Source: Acidimicrobiaceae bacterium
GTDB taxonomy: Bacteria; Actinomycetota; Acidimicrobiia; Acidimicrobiales; RAAP-2
NCBI GenBank assembly: GCA_027315315.1
Contig: DAHUYG010000009.1
Location: 21,129-85,128 of the forward strand
Direction of reading: 5' to 3'
Length of the DNA stretch: 64,000 nt
Shown: piece after piece, positions 19,563 to 29,113 of the stretch
Position numbering within the stretch: the stretch's first letter is position 1
How the letters are laid out: each line of letters begins with the position of its first letter
Position numbers and translations under genes: made by a program
Notes under the pieces: generated by a model
The model's input: only the letters and a program-made list of their open reading frames with translations
What the model was told of the DNA's origin: nothing
The model's database searches: none

Positions 19563-20380
19563 GACGGCACCTCGCTCGTCGTGCGGACCGAGGTGCCGCC
19601 GTGCCCGTTGCGTGCGACCACGGCGGCGGCCGCCTCGCCCTCAGCCCAGCGCTCGGCGAGCGAGATCTCGAGCTGCTCGTCCCCGGTGCGATCCGCGAGC
19701 ACCTCGATGCGATACCTCACCGCCACCATCCACACGAACACGAGCGTGAGGGCGACGAAGCCGAGCAACAGCGTCCAGGCCATCGAGCCATGGATCGTGG
19801 GCGAGAGGTTGGCGTTCAGGACCGTCGCGCCCTGGTGGAGCGTCTGCCACCAGACCACCGAGAAGTGCACGATCGGGACGTCGACGAACGCGATGAGCGC
19901 CGCGACCGCGCAGCGCTTGGCCCGCACCTCGGGTTCGGCCGGGACGCGGCGCAACGCCATGTAGCCGAGGAAGAGGACGAGCAGCAGCGCCGTCGAGGTG
20001 AGCCGGGCATCCCAGGTCCACCACACCCCCCAGGTGGGCCGGCCCCAGAGCATCCCGGTCGCGAGGGTGAGGGCGTTGAAGATCACCCCGACCTCGACCG
20101 AGGCCGCGGCGAGCCGGTCCCAGAACATCGAGCGGGTCCGGCGCCAGAGATAGAGGAGGCTCGACAGGGCGGCCAATCCGAAGGCGAGGTAGAGCGCGAC
20201 CCAGGCGATCGGCGGGTGGAGGTAGACGAGGCGGACCAGGTTCTTCTGCACCTTGTCCTCGGGGGTGACCCAGAGCCCGAGCCACACCGTGGCCCCGGTC
20301 GAGACCACCGCGAGCAGCCCGACCACGCGGATCCACCGCGGCCGAGCGACGTGGTCGCGTGTCGGGAGAACCGCCGTCAT
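19559..20380 (-). CDS. ccmC: Heme exporter protein CcmC
   Basis: WGRPTWGVWWTWDARLTSTALLL WWD motif; HPPIAWVALYLAF. Confidence 0.92.
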   Translation of the reverse strand: MTAVLPTRDHVARPRWIRVVGLLAVVSTGATVWLGLWVTPEDKVQKNLVRLVYLHPPIAWVALYLAFGLAALSSLLYLWRRTRSMFWDRLAAASVEVGVIFNALTLATGMLWGRPTWGVWWTWDARLTSTALLLVLFLGYMALRRVPAEPEVRAKRCAVAALIAFVDVPIVHFSVVWWQTLHQGATVLNANLSPTIHGSMAWTLLLGFVALTLVFVWMVAVRYRIEVLADRTGDEQLEISLAERWAEGEAAAAVVARNGHGGTSVRTTSEVPS

Positions 20381-21045
20381 CCTGCCTCCAAGAGCGGGCC
20401 GTAGAGGACGATGCCGATCACCAGGTAGACCGCGGCGAAGGGACCCAGCACCCGCAGCCACGACACCCCGTCGGACACCGAGCCGCTCAACGCGCCCGCC
20501 CAGGTCCGCGAGGCGGCGAGCAGCACCGGCGCGAGCACCGGAAGCACGAGCAGCGGGAGCAGCGTCTCGCGCACCCGCAGGCCGGCCGAGAGCGCGCCGT
20601 AGAGCGTCCCCGCCGCGGCGAGCCCGATCGTGGCCAGCACGGAGGCGACCAGCGCGAGCCAAGGAACACGAACGTGCACCCCGAAGAGCACCGTCATCGC
20701 GGCCCACAGCACGACCTGCAGGGCGATGAGCTCGGCGGCCACCGCCGCCGCCTTGCCGAGGAACACGCCAGCCGGGTCGATGCCCGACGCCCGCAGCCCG
20801 TCGCGGGTCCCCTCCCCGGCCTCGATGGCGAAGCTGCGCTGGGTGGCGAGCACGGTCGAGAACAGCACGGCCAGCCAGAAGAGGCCGGGGGCCGCGTCCG
20901 CCAAGGTGTGGCGCACCGGTCCGAGCGCGAATGCGTACAACACGAGCGAGAGCACGGCAACCGGCAGCACCTGCCAGAGGGCGACCCTGGAGCGAAGCTC
21001 GATGCGCAGGTCCTTGCCCGCGACGAGCAGGGCGTCACGCCACAT
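20377..21045 (-). CDS. ccmB: Heme exporter protein CcmB
   Basis: KDLRIELRSR...; polytopic; overlaps ccmC start; downstream of ccmA. Confidence 0.85.
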   Translation of the reverse strand: MWRDALLVAGKDLRIELRSRVALWQVLPVAVLSLVLYAFALGPVRHTLADAAPGLFWLAVLFSTVLATQRSFAIEAGEGTRDGLRASGIDPAGVFLGKAAAVAAELIALQVVLWAAMTVLFGVHVRVPWLALVASVLATIGLAAAGTLYGALSAGLRVRETLLPLLVLPVLAPVLLAASRTWAGALSGSVSDGVSWLRVLGPFAAVYLVIGIVLYGPLLEAG

Positions 21046-21736
21046 GAGTTCCGCCCTCGCCCACCGCCGACAGCTTCCCCCGCCGGGAGCCCTCGGTGAC
21101 GTCGGCCACCCGCCCGCCGGCCATCGCCACCTGGCGGTCCGACATCGCCCCGGCGAGCTCGGGCTCGTGCGAGGAGAAGACGACCGAGGCCCCCCCTGCG
21201 ACCGCCTCGGCGACCAGCTCGGCCAGCAGGCCGCGGGCGCCCGGGTCGAGCCCGGCGTGGGGCTCGTCGAGGAGCCAGAGCTCCGGGGCGCGCCCGACGA
21301 GCACCGCCAGCGCCACACGGCGCCGCTGACCCGCCGAGAGCCCGGCGACCGGGGTCTTCGTCAGCCGACCGGTGATGCCCACCCGCTCGAGCGCAGGGCC
21401 GACCCGGTCCGCCGGGGACCCCGCCGCCCGTAGGGCAAAGCGGACGTTCTCGAGCGCATTGAGCTCGTCGTAGAGGCTCGGTGCATGGCCGAGGAGGCCG
21501 ACCCGCCGGCGGACCGACGGGGGGTCCTCCCGGAGGTCGATGCCGAGGACGACGGCCTCCCCCGAACGCACCGGCACGAGGCCGGCGCAGGTGCGCAACA
21601 GGCTCGTCTTCCCGGCCCCGTTCGCGCCGACGACCGAGACCACCTCCCCTGGCCCGACCGAGAGGTCGACGCCCGAGAGGGCGGGGAAACGACCGGTGAG
21701 CGCCACGGCGCCCCGGAGCAGCACGACATGATCCAT
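21035..21736 (-). CDS. ccmA: Heme exporter ABC ATPase CcmA
   Basis: GANGAGKTSLLRTCAGLV Walker A, LSAGQRRRVALAVL signature, LWLLDEPHAGLD Walker B. Confidence 0.88.
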   Translation of the reverse strand: MDHVVLLRGAVALTGRFPALSGVDLSVGPGEVVSVVGANGAGKTSLLRTCAGLVPVRSGEAVVLGIDLREDPPSVRRRVGLLGHAPSLYDELNALENVRFALRAAGSPADRVGPALERVGITGRLTKTPVAGLSAGQRRRVALAVLVGRAPELWLLDEPHAGLDPGARGLLAELVAEAVAGGASVVFSSHEPELAGAMSDRQVAMAGGRVADVTEGSRRGKLSAVGEGGTHVA

Positions 21737-21802
21737 GGGGATTGCCGCAATGCTACGAGCCGACCGGCGGCCGGGGCCAAGCGAGTGCCCCGGGGCCCGG
21801 CC

Positions 21803-22609
21803 TCAGCTCGTCGTCAGGCGTCCCAGGCCGATGTGGCGCATGACCTGCTGCATCTCGCTGGCCAGCCACCCCAGCTGGTTCGTGAGCAACAGGACCCCGA
21901 AGGCCACGAGGATGGCCCCACCGACCAGGTGGACGAGCCCGAGGCGCCGCCGTGCCCGGGCGAAAAGGGCCGTCAGGCGCCCGAAAGCGAGACCGGTGGC
22001 GACGAAGGGCACCCCCAGGCCGAGGGAATAGGCGAAGAGGAGAAGGACCCCGCCGCCGAGGGTGGCCCGGGAGGCGGCGAGCGCGGTGACGGCACCGAGC
22101 ACCGGGCCGATGCAGGGCGTCCAGGCGAAGCCGAAGGCCATCCCGAGCACCGGCGCCGCGAGGCCTTCGAGCGATCCCGCTGCGATGCGCGGTCGGCGCT
22201 CGGCCAGGACCGTTGCCGCGACCCACCGCGTGCGAGCACCGGCGCGGACCCACGCGCCGGCCGGCAGGGCGGAGACCAGCAGAATGCCCCCCAGCGCCAC
22301 GACGACGCCCCCGGCGGCGAACGTGAGCACGCGTCGATGTCCCCCGAGGAGGTGACCGACGCCCGAAGCGGCCGCACCGAGCGCGACGAACACCACGGTG
22401 AACCCGGCAACGAAGAGGGTGATGTCGCGCAGCAGCCGACGCACCGGGACCGCAGCGGGTCCAGCTTCGAGCTCGGCCACCGACAGTCCCGAGACCACCG
22501 AGAGGTAGCCGGGCACGAGGGGCAGGACGCAGGGCGAGAGGAACGAGACGATCCCCGCCCCGAACGCGACCAGGACGCCGAGGGGGCTCGCGGTGAGCGT
22601 GGCGATCAA
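21803..22609 (-). CDS. ccdA: Cytochrome c biogenesis protein CcdA (DsbD TM domain)
   Basis: GAGIVSFLSPCVLPLVPGYLSVVSGLS and FAWTPCIGPVLGAV motifs. Confidence 0.92.
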   Translation of the reverse strand: MIATLTASPLGVLVAFGAGIVSFLSPCVLPLVPGYLSVVSGLSVAELEAGPAAVPVRRLLRDITLFVAGFTVVFVALGAAASGVGHLLGGHRRVLTFAAGGVVVALGGILLVSALPAGAWVRAGARTRWVAATVLAERRPRIAAGSLEGLAAPVLGMAFGFAWTPCIGPVLGAVTALAASRATLGGGVLLLFAYSLGLGVPFVATGLAFGRLTALFARARRRLGLVHLVGGAILVAFGVLLLTNQLGWLASEMQQVMRHIGLGRLTTS

Positions 22610-22627
22610 GGACGCCTCGCGCCGCCC

Positions 22628-23599
22628 TCAGGACAGCTGTCGCCGAACCAGGGCGAGATCGGCCTCGACCATCATCGCGACGAGCGCCGGGAAGTCGACA
22701 TCGCGCTTCCAGCCGAGCTCCTCGGTCGCCCTCGCCGGGTCCCCGACGAGCAGATCGACCTCCGCCGGCCGCATGAAGCGCTCGTCGACCCGGACGTGCT
22801 CCTCCCAGTCGAGGTCGGCGACGCTGAAGGCGATCTGGCACAACTCGCGCACCGAGTGCGTCTCCCCCGACGCGATGACGTAGTCCGTCGGGGTGTCCCG
22901 CTGGAGCATCAGCCACATGGCCCGCACGTAGTCAGCGGCGTAGCCCCAGTCGCGCTGGGCGTCGAGGTTGCCCATCGGCAGCTCGCTGTCCAACCCGAGC
23001 TTGATGCGAGCGACCCCGTGGGAGATCTTGCGCGGGGCGAACTCGAGGCCGCGTCGCGGGGACTCGTGGTTGAAGAGGATGCCCGAGGTGGCATGCAGGC
23101 CATAGCTCTCGCGGTAGTTCACCGTGATCCAGTGGCCGTAGACCTTCGCCACGCCGTAGGGGCTCCGGGGATAGAACGGCGTCGTCTCTCGCTGTGGGAC
23201 CTCGAGGACCTTGCCGAACATCTCCGAACTGCTCGCCTGGTAGAAGCGAATGGACGGGTCGACGATCCGGATCGCGTCGAGCATCCGGGTGACGGCGAGT
23301 GCCGTCGTCTCGCCGGTGAGAACCGGCTGGCTCCAGGAGGTCTGTACGAAGGACTGCGCTGCGAGGTTGTAGACCTCTTCGGGCCGGAACTCCGAGAGCA
23401 TCGTGATGAGCGATGCCTGGTCGAGCAGGTCCCCACCCACGATCGTGATGTCGTCTTGGATGTGGGCGATCCGCTCGAATCCGACCGTCGAGGACCGGCG
23501 GACCATGCCGATCACCTCGTAGCCCTGCTGAAGCAGCAGCTCTGCCAGGTAGGACCCGTCCTGGCCCGTGACGCCGGTGATGAGCGCACGCTTCGCCAT
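22628..23599 (-). CDS. gmd: GDP-mannose 4,6-dehydratase
   Basis: ALITGVTGQDGSYLAELLLQQGYEVIGMVRRSS; FYQASSSEMFGKV; LFNHESPRRG; KISHGVARI. Confidence 0.93.
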   Translation of the reverse strand: MAKRALITGVTGQDGSYLAELLLQQGYEVIGMVRRSSTVGFERIAHIQDDITIVGGDLLDQASLITMLSEFRPEEVYNLAAQSFVQTSWSQPVLTGETTALAVTRMLDAIRIVDPSIRFYQASSSEMFGKVLEVPQRETTPFYPRSPYGVAKVYGHWITVNYRESYGLHATSGILFNHESPRRGLEFAPRKISHGVARIKLGLDSELPMGNLDAQRDWGYAADYVRAMWLMLQRDTPTDYVIASGETHSVRELCQIAFSVADLDWEEHVRVDERFMRPAEVDLLVGDPARATEELGWKRDVDFPALVAMMVEADLALVRRQLS

Positions 23600-23664
23600 C
23601 GCCGTCACGGTAGCCCACCGCCGACGCCCGCCCCACCGCCGGCGGCTTGCCCTACGGTGCCCGG

Positions 23665-24717
23665 ATGCCGCTCGCCACGATCCTGTCGTTTCGGTTGGGA
23701 GGCCACGACGGAGTCTCGGTCGAGTCGGCGAAGTGGAGGAGGGCGCTCGATGCGCTCGGATTCTCGGTGCGGACCGTGGCCGGCGAGGGGCCCGTCGACT
23801 GGCACGTGGGCGGCCTCGCCATCGGCGCGCCCTCACCGCCGGGCCCGGGCGAGGTCGAAGAGGCGATCGATGGCGCCGATCTCGTGATCGTCGAGAACCT
23901 CTGCTCGCTTCCCCTCAACCCGGGCGCCGCCCGGGCCGTCGCCACCGCGTGTGCCGGACGGCCGGCGCTGCTGCACCACCACGATCTCGCCTGGCAACGA
24001 CCGCACCTCGGCATCGACGAACCCCCACCGGTCGATCCCCGGTGGCGCCACGTGACGTTCAACGAGCTCAGCCGGCACGAGCTCGCGGCACGAGGAATCG
24101 AGTCGACGACCATCTACAACCGGTTCGACACCCGGGCGCCGGCCGGCACGCGCGAGGCGACGCGTGAGGCGCTCGGCGTCCGGGCCACCGAGCGGCTGGT
24201 CATGCAGCCGACAAGGGCGCTGCCCCGCAAGAACATCGAGGCCGCCCTCGAGCTCTCCAGCGCCATCGGCGCCACCTACTGGCTCCTCGGGCCGCCCGAG
24301 GACGGATACGACGACGAGCTCACGAGGCTCGTGCGAGCCGCCCGCTGTCGCGTGTTGCTCGGCTCGGGCCCGGCCGCCGGGCGCATCGCCGACGCGTATG
24401 CCGCGTGCGACCTCGTGGTCCTCCCTTCGACCTGGGAGGGCTTCGGCAATCCATCCATCGAGTCCGCCGTCCACCGGCGTCCGCTCGTCATCGGTCCCTA
24501 CCCCGTCGCGCGCGAGCTCGCCGGGTTCGGATTCGAGTGGTTCGCCCTCGGCGACCTCGATCGGGTCGAGCGCTGGTTCGAGCGTCCCGATCCGGGACTG
24601 CTCGAACATAACTGGGCCGTCGCTGATGCCCACTTCTCCGAGCGGGACCTGCCCGATCGGCTGGCATCGGTTCTCTCGACGATGCCGCCCGGCGATCGTC
24701 CCATCTACCGCAGTTGA
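23665..24717 (+). CDS. Glycosyltransferase family protein
   Basis: RALPRKNIEAAL...ACDLVVLPSTWEGFGNPSIESAVHRRPLVIGPYPVAREL. Confidence 0.75.
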   Translation: MPLATILSFRLGGHDGVSVESAKWRRALDALGFSVRTVAGEGPVDWHVGGLAIGAPSPPGPGEVEEAIDGADLVIVENLCSLPLNPGAARAVATACAGRPALLHHHDLAWQRPHLGIDEPPPVDPRWRHVTFNELSRHELAARGIESTTIYNRFDTRAPAGTREATREALGVRATERLVMQPTRALPRKNIEAALELSSAIGATYWLLGPPEDGYDDELTRLVRAARCRVLLGSGPAAGRIADAYAACDLVVLPSTWEGFGNPSIESAVHRRPLVIGPYPVARELAGFGFEWFALGDLDRVERWFERPDPGLLEHNWAVADAHFSERDLPDRLASVLSTMPPGDRPIYRS

Positions 24718-24762
24718 CATCGGCCCCCGGGGTCCGGCCGGAAGGTAGCGTTGGATACAGAG

Positions 24763-25434
24763 ATGACCGCAGTGGCCAGGACCGGACCCGGCGAATCTGC
24801 CTCACCACGCCCCCGCCGACTCGGGGCCTCCCAGAGGCGGGAGCAGCTCGTGGCGACCGCGCAGCGACTCTTCGGCGAGCGCGGCTACCGGGCGACGACC
24901 ATGGAAGACATCGCCAACGCGGCCGGCGTGACCAAACCGCTGCTCTACCAACACTTTTCCTCGAAGCGGGCCCTCTACCTCGAGCTCGTCCAGCAGGTCT
25001 CGACGGAATTGCTCAGCGCGCTGCGCTCCGCCCACCGTCGCGCCAGCAACCCGCGTGAGATGACCGAGAACGGGTACCGCGCCTACTTCGAGTTGATCGT
25101 CACCCACGAGGATGCATTCCGGCTGCTTTTCGGCCGTGCCGCCCCGGAGGATCCCGAGCTCTCGATGGCGGCACGCCAGGTCCAGACCGCTGTGCTCGAC
25201 GCGCTCGAGAGCACCATGCCGGCGGACCTAGGCGCGGAGCACCGGCGACTCCTTGCCTTCGTGATGGTCGGCATCGCGGAGGGTGGCACCCGGTTCTGGG
25301 TCGAGTGGGCCAAGAACAAGGCCAAGGCGGCTGGGCAGGACCACGCGGTGACCTCCCCAGACGACGTGCGGATCTTGGCCGAGCGCGTGGCCCGCGTGGC
25401 GTGGGCCGGGCTCCGCTCGGTCGAGCCCGAATGA
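24763..25434 (+). CDS. TetR family transcriptional regulator
   Basis: RREQLVATAQRLFGERGYRATTMEDIANAAGVTKPLLYQHFSSKRALYLELV. Confidence 0.92.
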   Translation: MTAVARTGPGESASPRPRRLGASQRREQLVATAQRLFGERGYRATTMEDIANAAGVTKPLLYQHFSSKRALYLELVQQVSTELLSALRSAHRRASNPREMTENGYRAYFELIVTHEDAFRLLFGRAAPEDPELSMAARQVQTAVLDALESTMPADLGAEHRRLLAFVMVGIAEGGTRFWVEWAKNKAKAAGQDHAVTSPDDVRILAERVARVAWAGLRSVEPE

Positions 25435-25435
25435 T

Positions 25436-25972
25436 TCAGAGACCGCTCGCCAGCTCCTCGGTGAGCCGCCAGAGCTCTCTGGCACACTCGACGTAGACCT
25501 CGACGTCACCACCTGCTGGATCGCTGACGTCTTCGGAGGGGTCCGGTGCAAGTGCGTCGAGGTGGAGCGCGGCGACCCGTTCCCCGAGCGGCGCATCACC
25601 GGCAATCGGGGCCTCGGCGAGCCGCCGCAACGTAGCGCAGATCGAGGACGCCTCGGGATGGTGCCGACGGACGAACCGGACGTGGTCGGCCTCCATCGCG
25701 ACCACCAGGTCGGCCCGGGCAAGCTGCTCGGCCGTGAGCTGCTTGCTGCGGTGGTGCGAGAAGGGCATCGCCTGCATCGCGGGGATCGACGCCAGCGCAG
25801 CGCGCGTCCGCATTCCCATCGGCTGTCCCTCGACGACGTGGGTGCCGGCGCTGATGACCTCGAGGTCCAGTCCGAGGGATCCCCCCCAGTGCTCCAGCAT
25901 GAAGGCGGCCATCACGGAGCGGGCGGCGTTCCCCGTGCACAACGTGACGATGGTGACTCGCTCAGCGCTCAT
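25436..25972 (-). CDS. Low molecular weight phosphotyrosine phosphatase / arsenate reductase-like
   Basis: IVTLCTGNAARSVMAAFML P-loop; LGERVAALHLDALAPDPSEDVSDPAG. Confidence 0.82.
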   Translation of the reverse strand: MSAERVTIVTLCTGNAARSVMAAFMLEHWGGSLGLDLEVISAGTHVVEGQPMGMRTRAALASIPAMQAMPFSHHRSKQLTAEQLARADLVVAMEADHVRFVRRHHPEASSICATLRRLAEAPIAGDAPLGERVAALHLDALAPDPSEDVSDPAGGDVEVYVECARELWRLTEELASGL

Positions 25973-26012
25973 GATCGTTCCCCTGCCGCCAGTCCGGCCG
26001 GCATCGGACCGG

Positions 26013-27230
26013 TCAGTTGACGCGGAGACCCGAGATTGCCCGGGCGATCACGAGTCTCTGGATCTCCGAGGTGCCCTCGAAGATGGTGAAGATCTTCGAG
26101 TCCCGGTACCAGCGTTCGACCGGGTGCTCGTGCACGTAGCCGGCGCCGCCCAGGATCTGCACGGCGTGCTCCGTGACCCACACCGCGGTCTCGCCCGCAA
26201 AGAGCTTGGACTGAGACCCCTCGGCGGCGCCGAAGTGCCCCCCGTTGCGGCCCATCCACGCAGCTCGCCAGACGAGCAGCCGCGCCGCGTCGATCCGGGT
26301 CCGCATGTCGGCGAGGGTAAAGGAGATCGCCTGATTCTCGATGATCGCCCGGCCGAACTGTTTGCGCTCCTTCGCGTAGTCGAGGGCGTACTCGTAGGCG
26401 GCCCGGGCGACGCCGATCGCCTGCGCCGCGACGTAGGGCCGCGACGCCTCGAAGGTCCCCATGGCGACCTGGCTCGCGGTGCGGGTCCCCTCGCGCGCCC
26501 GGGCCAGCCGCTCGTCGAGGCGCTCCTTCCCGCCGAGGAGACAGGCGTTGGGAACCCGGCAGTCGTCGAGGATGACCTCGGCGGTGTGCGAGGCGCGGAT
26601 GCCGAGCTTCTTGAACTTGCGGCCCTGGGAGATCCCCGGCGTCCCCTCGGGAACGACGAAGCTCGCGTGCCCGCGCGAACCGAGCTCCGGGTCGACCTGC
26701 GCCACGACCACGTGCGTGTTGGCCAACCCGCCGTTCGTGATCCAGGTCTTCGTGCCGTTGATGACCCACTCGTCCTTCGCCTCGTCGTAGAGGGCCCGGG
26801 TCTTGAGCGATGACACGTCGGAGCCCGCGTCGGGCTCCGAGACGGCGAAGGCAGCGAGCCTCACGTCATCGGGCGTCCCGTAGCACTGGGGCAGCCACTC
26901 CCCTTGTTGCTCGGGCGTGCCCGACATGAAGATCGCCGACACCGCGAGCCCCGTGCCGAGGATCGCCAGCGCGATGCCCGCGTCGCCCCAACTCAGCTCC
27001 TCTGCGGCGAGGGCCAGTTGCAGCCCGCTCTTGTCCGTGAGGCTGTTGGCCATGAACTCCAGGCTGTACAGGCCGACCTTGGCGGCCTCCTGGATGATCG
27101 GCCACGGTGCCTCCTCGCGCTCGTCCCATTCCTGGGCGGCCGGGCGGATGACACGCTCGGCAAACTCGTGAACCCACGCGGCGAGCTCAAGCTGCTCCTC
27201 GCCCGGTTGGGGACAGAACCCCTGGTTCAA
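26013..27230 (-). CDS. Acyl-CoA dehydrogenase
   Basis: FAVSEPDAGSDVSSL, KTWITNGGLA, QILGGAGYVHEHPVERWYRDSKIFTIFEGTSEIQRLVIAR. Confidence 0.94.
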   Translation of the reverse strand: MNQGFCPQPGEEQLELAAWVHEFAERVIRPAAQEWDEREEAPWPIIQEAAKVGLYSLEFMANSLTDKSGLQLALAAEELSWGDAGIALAILGTGLAVSAIFMSGTPEQQGEWLPQCYGTPDDVRLAAFAVSEPDAGSDVSSLKTRALYDEAKDEWVINGTKTWITNGGLANTHVVVAQVDPELGSRGHASFVVPEGTPGISQGRKFKKLGIRASHTAEVILDDCRVPNACLLGGKERLDERLARAREGTRTASQVAMGTFEASRPYVAAQAIGVARAAYEYALDYAKERKQFGRAIIENQAISFTLADMRTRIDAARLLVWRAAWMGRNGGHFGAAEGSQSKLFAGETAVWVTEHAVQILGGAGYVHEHPVERWYRDSKIFTIFEGTSEIQRLVIARAISGLRVN

Positions 27231-27332
27231 CGGTGCTCCTTTCTCAGCGGGCGCGGGATCGCGCGCGCGTAGGTCACCGTAGAAGTTACCAATCGGTCAA
27301 TTGGGCAAACAAGGAGCCGGAGCCCCGGGGAC

Positions 27333-27539
27333 TTAGCCGACCGGACGCACGTCCTTGGCCATGAGGCCCTTGGGGCCCTCCTCGACGTCGAACTCCACCG
27401 GCTGGCCCTCCTCGAGCACGCGGTAACCGCTCATCTGGATGGCGGTGTGGTGCACGAAGACGTCTGCCCCGCCGTCGGGCTGGGAGATGAAGCCGTAGCC
27501 CTTCTCGGAGTTGAACCACTTGACTGTTCCGGATGCCAC
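27333..27539 (-). CDS. csp: Cold shock domain protein
   Basis: [37 protein letters not shown] start inferred. Confidence 0.93.
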   Translation of the reverse strand: MASGTVKWFNSEKGYGFISQPDGGADVFVHHTAIQMSGYRVLEEGQPVEFDVEEGPKGLMAKDVRPVG

Positions 27540-27700
27540 TGTGGCAATCCTCCCTGTTACTTGAGGCATTGCCAAGGCAACACCGATGCTGACTGCGCGG
27601 GTCCGCTACTCGTACCCAAGCGACGGGTGAAACCCACCCATCGCTCGCGGGACGCTAACACGGGTACGACCGCCGACGGGGGTGAGCGCCCTCCGGGGCC

Positions 27701-29113
27701 TCAACGGCGAAGCCTCGTGCCGGTGGGACCGTCCTCGACGATCCACCCGAGCGTCATCAGTCGGTCCCGGATCGCGTCGGAGCGGGCGAAGTCACGCGCC
27801 GAGCGGGCGACGTCGCGTTCTGCGACCAACCGGGCCGATTCCTCGTCGATCGCGAACTCGTCGGCGCCGCGAAGCGGGATCCCAAGGACACCGCAGAGCA
27901 CCTGGACCGACCGGGCGAGCGAGCGAGCCTCCTCGTCGCGTCCCCGGTCACCGAGCGCATGGGCCCGACCGACCGCATCGAAGATGGCGGCCAGTGCGCC
28001 TGGCGTGTCGAGGTCGTCGTCCATGTGTGAAGCGAAGCGCTCGAGCTCATCGGGGTGGACCTCGCCGGCGAGCTCTGTGTTGAGCGCCGTGCGCCCGAGG
28101 TCGACGTCGGCGCGCAGGTCGAAGCGGCGGGTCAGTCCGTCAAGCCGCTCGAGGGCCTTACCGGCGTCCGCGCTCGTCTCTGGGGTGACCTCAATCTGGG
28201 ATCGATACTGCGAACGCAGCACCAGCAGCCGGTAGGCACGTGGGTCGCCGTGCTCCACCAAGTCCGCGACCGTGACGAAGTTCTGAAGCGACTTCGACAT
28301 CTTGGCGCCCCCCGCCATCACCCAGCCGTAGTGGAGCCAATGGCGCGCGAAGCGCTTCCCGACAGCGACCGCTTGGGCACGCTCGTTCTCATGGTGGGGG
28401 AACATCAGGTCGATCCCTCCCCCATGGATGTCGAAGCCCTCACCCAGGAGATCGAGCGACATCACGACGCACTCGGTGTGCCAGCCGGGACGGCCCGGGC
28501 CGAACGGTGACTCCCATGTGGGCTCGGCGGGCTTGGCCCTCTTCCAGAGAGCGAAGTCGACCGGCGAGCGCTTCTCGGCGTCGACCTCGACGCGGGCACC
28601 GACCTTCAGCGACTCGAGCGACTGGTGCGCGAGCAGCCCGTAGCCCTCGACGCGGTCCACGCTGAGATAGACCCCCGTCGACGTCTCGTATGCGGCGCCG
28701 ATCCGGATCAGCTCCGAGATGAGCGCGACCATCTTCTCCACGTACTCGGTGGCATGGGGCGCCTCGTCGGGTGATAGGACCCCGAGCGCGTCTGACGCCT
28801 CCCACCAGGCTCGCTCGAACTCGCCCGCAACCTCGGACTCCGTCCGACCCTCGGCTGCGGCTCGCCCGATGATCTGGTCGTCGATGTCGGTGACGTTCGT
28901 GACGTAGTGGACCTCGAGTCCGCTGAAGGCCAGATACCGCCGCAGCACGTCGAAGACGAGCCAACCCCGACCATGGCCGATGTGGGGCAGGTCGTAGACG
29001 GTGAGCCCGCACGCGTAGATCGAGACCCGGCCCCGATCGCGCAGCTCGAGCGGCCGGACGGTGCCGGTGGCCGTGTCGTAGAGCCGCAGCACGAAGGTAC
29101 GGTAACCCGGCAT
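27701..29113 (-). CDS. cysS: Cysteinyl-tRNA synthetase
   Basis: YACGLTVYDLPHIGHGRGWLVFDVLRRY (HIGH), MSKSLQNF (KMSKS), GWHTECVVMS zinc site. Confidence 0.92.
   Translation of the reverse strand: MPGYRTFVLRLYDTATGTVRPLELRDRGRVSIYACGLTVYDLPHIGHGRGWLVFDVLRRYLAFSGLEVHYVTNVTDIDDQIIGRAAAEGRTESEVAGEFERAWWEASDALGVLSPDEAPHATEYVEKMVALISELIRIGAAYETSTGVYLSVDRVEGYGLLAHQSLESLKVGARVEVDAEKRSPVDFALWKRAKPAEPTWESPFGPGRPGWHTECVVMSLDLLGEGFDIHGGGIDLMFPHHENERAQAVAVGKRFARHWLHYGWVMAGGAKMSKSLQNFVTVADLVEHGDPRAYRLLVLRSQYRSQIEVTPETSADAGKALERLDGLTRRFDLRADVDLGRTALNTELAGEVHPDELERFASHMDDDLDTPGALAAIFDAVGRAHALGDRGRDEEARSLARSVQVLCGVLGIPLRGADEFAIDEESARLVAERDVARSARDFARSDAIRDRLMTLGWIVEDGPTGTRLRR

Noticed and set aside
21485-23887. 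800-aa plus-strand ORF across ccmA, ccdA and gmd
   Set aside because: Antisense shadow ORF with charged low-complexity translation; three well-supported genes lie on the opposite strand.
22628-24717. Possible polysaccharide or natural-product cluster around gmd and the glycosyltransferase
   Set aside because: Only two genes on opposite strands, with no transport, polymerisation or further sugar genes nearby.
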